Below the pieces are notes generated by a model that was not told the origin of the DNA, searched no databases, and saw only the letters and a program-made list of their open reading frames with translations. A program made the translations under genes and the position numbers. From Pseudomonas putida (GTDB lineage Bacteria; Pseudomonadota; Gammaproteobacteria; Pseudomonadales; Pseudomonadaceae): a stretch of DNA of 64,000 nt. Positions 1-7,067 of the stretch are shown piece after piece (positions within the stretch are counted from its first letter, which is position 1; each line of letters opens with the position of its first letter). The stretch lies in contig CP124529.1 in the NCBI GenBank assembly GCA_029953615.1, positions 2,786,001 to 2,850,000 of the forward strand. Reading direction: 5' to 3'.

Positions 1-70
1 GGCGGCGCTCGATCTCACTGGCAACAAAGATGTCATGACAAGGGTCGGGAAGCCTGCCCGCCAGCCAGGT
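1..70. other. Window edge, no gene seen
   Basis: Seventy bases left of the Lrp-family stop codon. No reading frame with coding character or a start signal is visible, and the overlapping frames are antisense shadows of the Lrp gene. It may be intergenic or the edge of a neighbouring gene outside the window. Confidence 0.4.
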
Positions 71-532
71 TCAGAGCGGCTGCCCGCGGTCCACCTTGCT
101 GCTGAGAATGATCGACGTGGTGGTCTTTTCCACCCCGTCGACACTGCCGATCTGATCGAGCAACTGGTCCAGTTGCTCGGGCGAATCCGTACGCAGCCAG
201 GCCACATAGTCGAACTCGCCGCTCACCGCGCACAGCTGCTGCACCTGGCCCATGGCACTCAGGCGCCGCACCACTTCCTTGCCCGAGCGCGGCTGCACCT
301 TGATCCCCACATACGCCTGCAGCCCACCCCCCATCACCCGCTGGCCCAGGCGCACGCCATAGCCGGAGATGACCTTGTTCTTCTCCAGCCGCTCCAGGCG
401 CGAGTTGACGGTGGTGCGGGCGATACCCAACTGGCGGGCGAGGGTGGCGACGCTTTCGCGGGCGTTGATCTGCAGCAGGGCGATCAGCTGGCGATCGATT
501 TCATCCAGCGTGATGGAGCGGGAGTCCGACAT
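71..532 (-). CDS. Lrp/AsnC family transcriptional regulator
   Basis: A 153-residue protein of normal Lrp/AsnC length. The N-terminal winged helix-turn-helix (about residues 8-60) begins LDEIDRQLIALLQINARES and continues with the recognition-helix region ARTTVNSRLERLEK. The C-terminal RAM/effector domain (about 72-145) contains GEFDYVAWLRTDSPEQLDQL. Such proteins form octamer-like rings and sense amino acids to control a neighbouring operon. In P. putida a regulator at this position sits beside the lysine catabolism genes davBA; those would lie left of the window, so the link is an inference from remembered gene order. The start ATG follows a weak purine stretch. The 176 bases upstream (533-708) hold no convincing gene. 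Confidence 0.85.
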   Translation of the reverse strand: MSDSRSITLDEIDRQLIALLQINARESVATLARQLGIARTTVNSRLERLEKNKVISGYGVRLGQRVMGGGLQAYVGIKVQPRSGKEVVRRLSAMGQVQQLCAVSGEFDYVAWLRTDSPEQLDQLLDQIGSVDGVEKTTTSIILSSKVDRGQPL

Positions 533-708
533 GGCGAGTCTCTACGGTTGGCCCGCTAGCCTAGCCAGCCTGCGGTAAGCAGGGCAAGGGTAGACAGTTG
601 GCCATGCTGAGATATTGAATTCCGTTAGTGGCATTCCCCAGCGCGCCAACTCCTCTGGCGATAAGACCGCCGGTGGGAACTCCGGCAAACAGGGCAGCTC
701 CCTCTGCT

Positions 709-1479
709 TCAAATATTTTGCATCATTCTGCACTTAGGAAATGCTGAACATCCCCAAAACTGCTGGCCCGCTTTCGTCCCTGATTTCACGGTACGAATCA
801 GCAGCGCACTACCGCATTTCGGGCATTGCCGCTCGGCTGTCGGATCACTACGGCGCTTAAGGTTTTGCACATGCTCGCGGTGGGTGGCGAGGGTCGGTGC
901 GCGGCGGCCGGTTTGCAGGGCGTGCAGCATGGCGTCGACTTCAGCCTCGCTGAATACTGGTTGCTGGAATGACTGGATATAGCGGATAAAGCCGATGCCC
1001 TGGGTCACATTGGCCGGTGCTTCGGTTTTGAAGGTGCTGCCGCCGACGAAGGTGATGACCGAGTGCAGGTGCTCGGGATTGACGCCAAGAGTGGCTTCCA
1101 GCGCTTTGAGGTGTTTGTAGTTCTGCCGCAGCGGGTTCTGGAATTTGAAGGTGCGCTTGTAGAGCTTCTGCGTCCACTGCGCCTGCTTTTCACTGCCGAA
1201 GATCCAGCCGCTCATGTTCTTCGTTTCCAGTACGAAGATGCCGTAGGTCGAGAGGAATACGTGGTCGATCTGCGTGGTGCCGTCCGGCGTGTTCAGAGTG
1301 ACGTTGTGCAGACGGCGATAGATCTGTTTGTCCAGTTGCCAATGGGCGAACAGGCGTACCAGCAGTTCACCGATCTGCCCCTTGGCCCAGGGCGATTTGA
1401 GTAGGCCGATCAGCAGAGCTGCTGGGATGAACCAGGTCAGCATGCCCCAGACCTGAGAGACTATTGGGGTGTAATCCAT
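709..1479 (-). CDS. NERD-domain protein with topoisomerase-type zinc ribbon
   Basis: The chosen start gives 256 residues. The ATG at 1479 (MDYTPIV) has AAGGA a few bases upstream, whereas an in-frame start 13 codons earlier lacks a clear ribosome site. One N-terminal membrane segment (about residues 8-27, MLTWFIPAALLIGLL) is followed by a NERD domain (about 35-150). The nuclease-like acidic and lysine residues appear in TTQIDHVFLSTYGIFVLETKN. A C-terminal four-cysteine ribbon (CPKCGSALLIRT...FWGCSAFPKC, about 218-250) resembles the topoisomerase I C-terminal zinc finger. NERD domains are related to restriction-type nucleases, and the combination suggests a membrane-tethered nucleic-acid-processing enzyme. 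The substrate is unknown. It lies next to the Fic gene and the tRNA island, so it may be accessory. Confidence 0.8.
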   Translation of the reverse strand: MDYTPIVSQVWGMLTWFIPAALLIGLLKSPWAKGQIGELLVRLFAHWQLDKQIYRRLHNVTLNTPDGTTQIDHVFLSTYGIFVLETKNMSGWIFGSEKQAQWTQKLYKRTFKFQNPLRQNYKHLKALEATLGVNPEHLHSVITFVGGSTFKTEAPANVTQGIGFIRYIQSFQQPVFSEAEVDAMLHALQTGRRAPTLATHREHVQNLKRRSDPTAERQCPKCGSALLIRTVKSGTKAGQQFWGCSAFPKCRMMQNI

Positions 1480-1651
1480 TTTCTTCCTTGAGTAGAGCTG
1501 CTTGATGGCTGGGTGCACAGGTGTGCCGAAATCCAGTTGCCTGGCACTGCTTCGGATAATGGCTAATTGATTTCAATGGCTCAAGGGGGGCGTGACCATA
1601 GTCCTAGGGCGCGATGAGGCACTAGGGGCCTGACTTGGTCGACTTAGGTGC
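1480..1651. other. Intergenic spacer between Fic and NERD genes
   Basis: A 172-base spacer between the Fic stop and the NERD start. It would hold the NERD promoter. I see no repeat or hairpin that I would name. Confidence 0.4.
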
Positions 1652-2773
1652 TCAGCGTGCTATCTGGTAACGGGTGCTGCGCCCACCACCGGGCAGCCGC
1701 TCGATGCAGCCCTTCTCCATCAGGTCGCTCAGGTGACGGGTCGCGGTGGCCTTGGAGACCTTGGCCACGGCTTGGTATTGCGCCGCGCTGATTCCGTCCT
1801 CGAAACCCTTTTCGCCGCCATCGAGCAGGCGGTTCAGCACTTTGATCTGTTCCGCCGATAGGGTTTGGCTGCGGTGTGCCTGCCAGAAGCGCGCCTTGAC
1901 CAGTACGCGGTCGATACGAGCGAGGGCCTGCTCCAGGCTGTTGAGCAATGTCTTGAGAAACCACTGCAGCCAGGCGGTGATGTCCAAGTTGCCTTTCTGA
2001 CTGGCTTCGAGGATGCGGTAGTAACCAGCGCGGTCGTCGAGGATGCTCGCTGACATCGCGTAAAAGCGAATGGCATGCTTTTCGCCCTGAGCCAATGCCT
2101 GGTCGGTGATAGCGCGCGTGAGGCGACCGTTGCCGTCATCGAAGGGGTGCAGTGTTACGAACCAGAAATGTGCAATACCGGCGCGCAGAAAGGGGTCAAG
2201 GCTGGCATCGTTGCGGCTGCTCTCGAACCAGGCGAGAAAGTCCGTCAGTTGCGCTTCCAATCCTGCGCGAGGAGGGGCTTCGAAATGTACGGTGGGGCGG
2301 TCGACCCGACCTGAAACGACCTGCATGGGCTCTTCGCCACGCAGTGCACCGATGTGTAGCGGTCGAGTCAGCAATTGCTCATCAGTGGGGAATAGCCAAC
2401 GGTGCCAGGTGAACAGTCGCTGTTTGTCTAGTGGTTGTTGATGCAGGCGGGTGGCATCGAGCAGCAGTTCCGCCAGGCCTTCGGAGCGCGAGGTGGTGCG
2501 ACCTTCTTCGCTCAGCCCCAAGCGCCGCGCCAGTGATGAGCGCACCGAACCGACATTCAGTTGCTCGCCCTCGATGGCTGAAGAGGTGACGATGTTCTGT
2601 AGCATGGCATCCAGGCTGCTCTGCACTTCGGTGTCACTGCCCACCGCACTGAGCATTCCCAACAAACGACCCTGAGCCTCGCTGCAGGCTCGCAACAGCG
2701 GGGCGAGCGCTTCGGCTTGCCAACTGAAGTGCGGCCAGTCGGGCTGCAGCCAGATCCAGAGCGGGTCATTCAT
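1652..2773 (-). CDS. Class II Fic family protein (predicted AMPylator) with C-terminal winged helix
   Basis: A 373-residue protein. The Fic active-site loop HPFDDGNGRLTR is intact at residues 209-220, including the catalytic His and the GNGR phosphate-binding residues. An inhibitory motif SSAIEG lies upstream at 64-69, matching [ST]xxxE[GN] of class II Fic enzymes, which block their own ATP site with the glutamate. Residues about 305-370 form a winged helix-turn-helix (KVSKATATRHLSDLMEKG), so the protein could bind DNA. The enzyme would transfer AMP from ATP to protein hydroxyls; the target is unknown. The promoter carries two long inverted repeats built from the same half-site, which suggests autoregulation through the C-terminal domain. 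The ATG at 2773 lacks a strong ribosome site. Confidence 0.9.
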   Translation of the reverse strand: MNDPLWIWLQPDWPHFSWQAEALAPLLRACSEAQGRLLGMLSAVGSDTEVQSSLDAMLQNIVTSSAIEGEQLNVGSVRSSLARRLGLSEEGRTTSRSEGLAELLLDATRLHQQPLDKQRLFTWHRWLFPTDEQLLTRPLHIGALRGEEPMQVVSGRVDRPTVHFEAPPRAGLEAQLTDFLAWFESSRNDASLDPFLRAGIAHFWFVTLHPFDDGNGRLTRAITDQALAQGEKHAIRFYAMSASILDDRAGYYRILEASQKGNLDITAWLQWFLKTLLNSLEQALARIDRVLVKARFWQAHRSQTLSAEQIKVLNRLLDGGEKGFEDGISAAQYQAVAKVSKATATRHLSDLMEKGCIERLPGGGRSTRYQIAR

Positions 2774-2789
2774 AAGGGTTGTTCATCTG

Positions 2790-2855
2790 TGAGCCGATTA
2801 ACGAGCCTATTCGGCTCATGCAGTGAGCCGATAATGCCGCCTATTCGGCTCACTG
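2790..2855. promoter_or_regulatory. Double inverted-repeat operator upstream of fic
   Basis: Four copies of the half-site TGAGCCGAwTA are arranged as two inverted pairs. Pair 1 spans 2790-2818 with TGAGCCGA and TCGGCTCA arms. Pair 2 spans 2821-2855 with longer arms CAGTGAGCCGA and TCGGCTCACTG. Pair 2 overlaps the likely promoter. The arrangement looks like a cooperative repressor site. Confidence 0.7.
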
Positions 2856-2859
2856 TCTA
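2831..2859 (-). promoter_or_regulatory. Candidate sigma-70 promoter of fic
   Basis: On the minus strand, TAGACA (five of six with TTGACA) is separated by exactly 17 bases from CATTAT (four of six with TATAAT). The core lies inside the distal inverted repeat, so a protein bound there would block RNA polymerase. Confidence 0.5.
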
Positions 2860-3058
2860 ATTCTCAAGCCTGGCTTGCTAGGTTGATGAGCACGTAACTC
2901 AAGGGCTACAAGCTTCCAGGCATGGCTGCGTCTGCATCGGTTTCCGGTTGTAGGTTCGGTTACCGATGCCTGTGCCAAGCTGATCGCAATGTAGAGTAAA
3001 CCTGAATGATAGCGAGCCAAGGCCGCGGCTGACCCAGATGCACAACCCTGAAAAGCTT

Positions 3059-3131
3059 AAAGCCGCGCAGTGCGCGGCTTGTAAGTTGGTGGGCCCACAC
3101 GGACTCGAACCGTGGACCAAAGGATTATGAG
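3059..3131. repeat. Left 73-bp direct repeat (attL-like, partial tRNA copy)
   Basis: Identical over 73 bases to 6947-7019. It contains the 3' 45 bases of the CAU tRNA (minus strand, up to the anticodon loop) plus the tRNA terminator hairpin. Identity stops at 3131/7019, inside the anticodon loop, a common crossover position for tyrosine integrases. This copy is a partial tRNA and not a functional gene. Confidence 0.85.
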
Positions 3132-3226
3132 CCCGAAAAAATCACCCATAGCCATTGGGAAAACCCTTGATCTACCTGATTTTATTGAATATCCGATTTT
3201 ATTGGGGAAGGGTTTTAGATTTCGGT

Positions 3227-3249
3227 GTGGACACATTGTGGACACATCC
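3227..3249. repeat. 23-bp repeat, copy 1
   Basis: The 23 bases starting GTGGACACATTG are repeated exactly at 6871-6893. The unit contains an internal tandem TGGACACAT. In both copies one plus-strand frame encodes GHIVDTS; in the second copy that is the tail of the integrase remnant. Copy 1 may be the end of another deleted integrase. Confidence 0.7.
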
Positions 3250-3536
3250 GACTGTACCGGGCTGCATAGGGCTTCAGTTCTTTGCACAGTGTGCAATGCC
3301 CTGGTGCTCTACGCGGCCCGCGCTGGGCCTGCCCCGGGGCTAGCTTGCACCTGGGCTGGCCTTTGCACTATTTCGCGACGCAGACCGCGTCGGCGGGAGG
3401 GGGATAAGTGATTTTCAAGGCGAATTTTTTCGACGATAGGATTTTTCTCTATAGCAGATAGGAGCGCCGCCCGTACTATCATAGGGCCAGCCTGTAAGTA
3501 TCAGGCATCTAGGAATTCACGCCAGGAGCTTGATCT
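3250..3536. other. Island leader region without a recognisable gene
   Basis: Open frames here have no coding signature I recognise. The segment 3300-3405 is GC-rich, and base composition then shifts to AT-rich before the ribosome site of the next gene. The promoter of the two-gene operon should lie near 3420-3510, but I cannot pick out a convincing -35/-10 pair. Confidence 0.4.
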
Positions 3537-4601
3537 GTGCTTAACGTCTTCGCCATCGTCGGCCTTGTGCTTTTGCCCATTTCTTTGGCAGTTCTGATAA
3601 TTAGCATTGCCTTGCATAAAAGTGTTTCGTTTTTGGCAATTAGTCGAACGGTCTCATTGCATTCAAGTGAAGGGCTTGCGAAGCAGGGGTTGTTTTGGCT
3701 ATCTATTTTGGTCCCAATAATTCTTTTTTTTGAATTTGGATATTTTGTTTGGTCTGGATCTTCGTTAGAGCTTAGTCAGGAAGGATTTAAGAATTTTATA
3801 ACCTTGAGTGCACTTCCAATTGGATTGCTGTCATTGTCGATACCAGCAGCCGCACTTGTTACAAAGCTTCACTCTACAGCACAGACCGCCAAGCAAATAA
3901 TAATTGCAGAGAAGAAAAATAATTATGACTTGTTTTATATGCATAGAAGGGAGTTCTCTGCATACTACGCGCAAATTGGGCCATTAGAATTCTTGGGAGA
4001 ATTCACTGCTTCCTATAAAGTCAATCCGCGCTTGCATGCTGTTCTGTTCAGTGGAGAGGCTGCTGATGGTATCCCAATGTTAAGAGCTAAGTTCATCAGT
4101 CAACGTATAGCAGATTTAAAGCGGGCCCGGGAATTGTTGATAGGGGTCTTGACAAGCACTGATCTTATTGAGGCGCTTCCGAAGTATCTTCAGTTCTCAA
4201 AGATAGTAGATGATATTTTTACGCATTTTGGTGTCTTTGATGTACAAAAGCAGTTAGCAAAAAAAAGCATTAAGGTTACATATATGTTGAATGGCGAGAA
4301 ATTGGCCCAGCGTACGGCAGGGTCAACTACTCGCCAGGCAATCTCTGCATTTCGTTGTGCAAAGAGCTATATGCTCTTAGCAATGGAGTTTGCTGGTTAT
4401 GAGGAGGGTGTTCGGCTTGTACGCGACGAGGAGGTAGATTTTATCGATGCGACGACAGGCTATCAAACTATTCATTACCAACAGGTTAGGGTTATTGAAG
4501 CGATTATTAACACCTGTAATATGCAGCGCATGAAAGACGAAGTGCCAGAGCTGGCGGCTTCTTTGTCGAAGGGGTGCGAGAATAAGGATGGCCAGTCTTA
4601 G
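3537..4601 (+). CDS. Membrane protein of unknown function, island operon gene A
   Basis: A 354-residue protein starting at GTG with AGGAG eight bases upstream. Three hydrophobic segments near residues 5-27, 52-73 and 88-110 anchor it in the inner membrane. The remaining 240 residues look soluble and helical. The segment just after the third helix (TAQTAKQIIIAEKKNNYDLF, then HRREF) resembles the membrane-to-cytosol linkers seen in several poorly described proteins from bacterial defence islands; I cannot name a family. Codon use is much more AT-rich than in neighbours (for example 20 G/C in the 60 bases 3721-3780), which points to horizontal acquisition. Nine bases separate it from the next gene, so the two are probably one operon. 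Confidence 0.7.
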   Translation: MLNVFAIVGLVLLPISLAVLIISIALHKSVSFLAISRTVSLHSSEGLAKQGLFWLSILVPIILFFEFGYFVWSGSSLELSQEGFKNFITLSALPIGLLSLSIPAAALVTKLHSTAQTAKQIIIAEKKNNYDLFYMHRREFSAYYAQIGPLEFLGEFTASYKVNPRLHAVLFSGEAADGIPMLRAKFISQRIADLKRARELLIGVLTSTDLIEALPKYLQFSKIVDDIFTHFGVFDVQKQLAKKSIKVTYMLNGEKLAQRTAGSTTRQAISAFRCAKSYMLLAMEFAGYEEGVRLVRDEEVDFIDATTGYQTIHYQQVRVIEAIINTCNMQRMKDEVPELAASLSKGCENKDGQS

Positions 4602-4610
4602 GGTTCTCAA

Positions 4611-5294
4611 ATGCATGATTTTCAGTATTTCTTGATCTGTGTCTTAGATTGGCTCGCCTCGTTTTTCCCAAGAGTGCTCTCAAAGGAAGCGATATCGGCT
4701 TTGGTAGGGGGAGGTATAGCCGGATGGTTCGGTTTTAAAGCTACCAAGAAAGCCCATGAATATGCGTTGCAAAAAGCTGAATCGGAGGAGGTTAAGGTTA
4801 CAACGCAGACTTTACGTCTTATGCTTGTGGAAATTCAGACGGCGTGGAAAATTTATAAAGAAGAGTACGCCCCCGATCTTGAGGCTCTACCCGACGACGC
4901 CCCGCACCTTTTGGTTTTTCCGTTAGGCGAAAATATTTTTGTTGTTTATGATTCTGCGCCAAGTTGCATGGCTAACTTGCCGTCTGAAGTTTCAGAGACT
5001 CTAGTGCGTATATATATGCGCATGAAGGGTATGGTGGCTATGATTAAACTAAATAACGAAGAGACCTTAGAGGCCATTAGGTTAGGCCAGGAGCAGGTTT
5101 TAAAGCTAACGGTCTCTGGGAAGGACCCAAAGGATCTTGAGGATACTTTTATTATGCACCAGGCACGAAAGATGAAAATGGAAACGAACGCAAGAAGTAT
5201 GCGTGGTTTGGCTGCGGAGATTGATTCGCTGTATAAGCGGCTTCTCGCACTGTCGCGCGCAATGGGCGTAGACGTTGAAAAAAGCGCATTTTGA
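4611..5294 (+). CDS. Single-pass membrane protein of unknown function, island operon gene B
   Basis: A 227-residue protein. One N-terminal glycine-rich membrane segment (ISALVGGGIAGWFGF, about residues 27-42) is followed directly by a charged helical stretch (KKAHEYALQKAESEEVK) and a long, probably coiled-coil, cytoplasmic part. The segment TLRLMLVEIQTAWKIYKEEY recalls a widespread uncharacterised family in which a membrane helix precedes an EIxxxWxxY motif. No catalytic motif is visible. The gene is AT-rich like its partner and starts nine bases after it with only a weak AGGG ribosome site, so translation may be coupled. Likely co-function with gene A; the role is unknown. Confidence 0.65.
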   Translation: MHDFQYFLICVLDWLASFFPRVLSKEAISALVGGGIAGWFGFKATKKAHEYALQKAESEEVKVTTQTLRLMLVEIQTAWKIYKEEYAPDLEALPDDAPHLLVFPLGENIFVVYDSAPSCMANLPSEVSETLVRIYMRMKGMVAMIKLNNEETLEAIRLGQEQVLKLTVSGKDPKDLEDTFIMHQARKMKMETNARSMRGLAAEIDSLYKRLLALSRAMGVDVEKSAF

Positions 5295-5356
5295 CATAGG
5301 CCTAATGGCAGAAGATGACGACCTTGTCAGGTTGCTGCGGCGAAGATGAACTATAA

Positions 5357-5381
5357 ATAAGCCCGCATGAAGCGGGCTTTG
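5357..5381. terminator. Bidirectional terminator between the island operon and the SGNH fragment
   Basis: The hairpin GCCCGC (5361-5366) / GCGGGC (5372-5377) is flanked by AATAA on the left and TTT on the right. It can end transcription of the rightward two-gene operon and of the leftward SGNH remnant. Confidence 0.65.
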
Positions 5382-5383
5382 AG

Positions 5384-6592
5384 TTACGCAGACTCCAGCG
5401 CGTTGACGATGTTCCTAGCCATCAGGGAGTACCCGAGGCTGTTAGGATGCAGACCATCGTTCGCCAGGACGTTGATATCTACAGCTGACAGAGCCGTGTA
5501 GTTGTCGACCATGTCCAGCTTGCGGGACTGAGCAGCCCGGTAAATAGTCCCCCGGACATCCTGCATCGTGAAGGAAAACGTCTCGGGGTTCTCATCGGCA
5601 GCTGGGTTGGCACACATCAGGATCACATCAGCCATCGGCTGCAGTACATCCAGGAGCAGTCCGAGGTTGTAGGCGTACTCGTTCACGCCGCTTGCAAACT
5701 GCACAGATCGGATCCGGTCGTTGGTACCGATCTGGCAAAACACGTAGTTGTCCTGGGTGCCTACCGCGACGCCGTCCCCAAAGCCTGCGCCAGTGGGTGG
5801 CAGGTTGTTGACGCGGTAGGTCCTGGAGCTGGCGCCGTTGATGCCCTGGTTGGTAATCCGGATCTTCTTGTTGATGATGATGGCTTCCGGCCGGAACACC
5901 TTGCTGCCAGTGGTTTGCGAGGCCCTGCGCTTGGTGCGCAGCTCCACCACTTTGTCCCGAACGTAGCCAAAGGTATGCGCCCGTCGACGGTCGTTACCGT
6001 AGGTCAATCCATCTTCGCCCTCGGTGGTGGTGAACACGCCTTGGCTGGCCCCGTCCACAATCAGCTCATAGTCCAGCGCATCCCCCACCACCCCGAACGA
6101 CAGAGTGAAGCCGGTACCCGTGAAGCGGAAGCTGATCGTGTGGGAGCTGGTCCCGGCGCTGTTGCCATCTGCCAACTGGTACTGGGCTCCTGTGAGTGCG
6201 CCTCCGGCGGTCAGGGCCACCGTGTTGGACATCGATGGCCCAACGGTGGTGAGGGTGAAGGCGCCACCGCGTGGGAACAGCGTGACCGGCACGGTGTATT
6301 CAACCGTGGATTCGCCGCTTGGGCTGGCGGGCCAGTTCGACAGGACCGGTTCTGCCCCGAAGGCGTACCGCTCGCCGATATAGCGCTTGAACACGTTGAC
6401 GTACGATCCGGTGCCAAACCAGTCCCGGGGATCGGACAGTGTTCTGTCGCGGGGTTCGGTGACACCTTGCTCGGTGCCGTTACCGCTGCCCAGGTGATCG
6501 AATCCCCGATGAAGACGATGCTGGTGATCTGCTCAAGCGGGTTGCCCAGGGATGCCTTGAGCTTGGACAGCTGGCGACCGAAGCGATGTTCC
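5384..6592 (-). pseudogene. Truncated, frameshifted SGNH/GDSL hydrolase (phage-type)
   Basis: The downstream frame (5384-6394, 336 residues if translated from its first Met) holds the C-terminal SGNH blocks: GTND within CQIGTNDRI and the Asp/His pair in NDGLHPNSLGYSLMARN. The nucleophile block, SIVFIGDSITWG, lies in another frame at about 6487-6521. Restoring one G in the GGG run (plus-strand CCC at 6489-6491) joins the frames and reads on through GSGNGTEQ and WFGTGSYVNVFKRYIG. Upstream the coding signal runs only to about 6590, where it meets integrase sequence; two stop codons precede it and no start codon is visible. It is therefore a 5'-truncated fragment, probably from a prophage tail or host-recognition module. 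The internal product lacks the catalytic serine and should be inactive. Confidence 0.75.
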
Positions 6593-6914
6593 TATCACCG
6601 CTGACTTCGAGAAACGCCTGCACGCTGCGCTGCCGTTCCGACCTGGTTACAACATCTTTCGGAAAGTGGTCGAACAGCTCCAGCTCGATCTACCCGATGG
6701 CCAGCTGACGCATGTACTCCGGCACACCTTCGCCAGCCACTACATGCGAAATGGCGGGAACATCCTGACTCTGCAGCGGGTGATTTGCCATGCCACGTTA
6801 GCCATGACTCAGAAGTTCAGCCCTGGGCATCTGGCCGATGTGGTCAATCTCAACCCTCTGGCAGGCATGCGTGGACACATTGTGGACACATCCAGGGATT
6901 GTGAAAGTAAGTAA
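6585..6914 (+). pseudogene. 3' remnant of a phage-type tyrosine integrase
   Basis: Only the C-terminal catalytic part is left. It reads from VPITADFEKRL through HVLRHTFASHYMRNGG, which contains the HxLRH box of tyrosine recombinases, and GGNILTLQRVICHATLAMT. In intact relatives this is followed by a TMRYAHF-type segment with the catalytic tyrosine. Here the text is TQKFSPGHL, so Tyr-Ala-His is missing, and the usual GH dipeptide before it is CH. The N-terminal arm-binding and core-binding domains are absent, replaced at about 6585-6592 by the SGNH fragment on the other strand. The gene ends 60 bases before the tRNA, the normal place for an integrase of a tRNA-targeted island. Confidence 0.85.
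6871..6893. repeat. 23-bp repeat, copy 2
   Basis: Identical to 3227-3249 and in the same orientation. Here it lies in the last codons of the integrase remnant, encoding GHIVDTS. Confidence 0.7.
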
Positions 6915-6946
6915 GGTGGGAAATGGCAGGGGCGGCCAGAAACGAC

Positions 6947-7019
6947 AAAGCCGCGCAGTGCGCGGCTTGTAAGTTGGTGGGCCCACACGGACTCGAACCG
7001 TGGACCAAAGGATTATGAG
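6947..7019. repeat. Right 73-bp direct repeat (attR-like)
   Basis: This copy overlaps the 3' 45 bases of the intact tRNA gene and its terminator, and is identical to 3059-3131. With the left copy it brackets a segment of about 3.9 kb. Confidence 0.85.
6948..6968 (-). terminator. Terminator of the tRNA gene
   Basis: A nine-base-pair stem, AAGCCGCGC / GCGCGGCTT, with a three-base loop, a few bases beyond the CCA end of the tRNA on the minus strand. A second copy sits in the left repeat. Confidence 0.65.
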
Positions 7020-7051
7020 TCCTCTGCTCTAACCGACTGAGCTATAGGCCC
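6975..7051 (-). tRNA. tRNA with CAU anticodon, probably tRNA-Ile2 (lysidine-type)
   Basis: A 77-base cloverleaf read on the minus strand. Acceptor arms GGGCCTA and TGGGCCC pair over seven positions, with discriminator A and an encoded CCA. The T loop region is GGTTCGAGTCC. The anticodon loop CTCATAA closes on stem GAGGA/TCCTT and gives anticodon CAT. CAU is shared by elongator Met and Ile2. The stretch TTTGGTC after the anticodon stem resembles E. coli tRNA-Ile2 more than elongator Met (GGGGTC there), so Ile2 is favoured; TilS modification would then be needed. Its 3' half is the attachment site of the 3.9-kb element. Confidence 0.9.
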
Positions 7052-7067
7052 TCAGTAAGTGGCCGGA

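Noticed and set aside
35..559. 174-residue plus-strand frame over the Lrp gene
   Set aside because: Antisense shadow of a clear Lrp/AsnC gene in GC-rich DNA.
542..733. 63-residue minus-strand reading frame between the Lrp and NERD genes
   Set aside because: It overlaps the NERD gene end, has no ribosome site and shows no family resemblance. Its last codons read through the Lrp upstream region.
3059..3131. A second tRNA gene at the left repeat
   Set aside because: Only the 3' 45 bases of the tRNA are present; the acceptor 5' strand and D arm are missing.
3112..3411. 99-residue plus-strand frame starting in the partial tRNA copy
   Set aside because: It starts inside the att-like repeat and has no ribosome site. 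Only the GHIVDTS stretch is noteworthy, and that is reported as a repeat.
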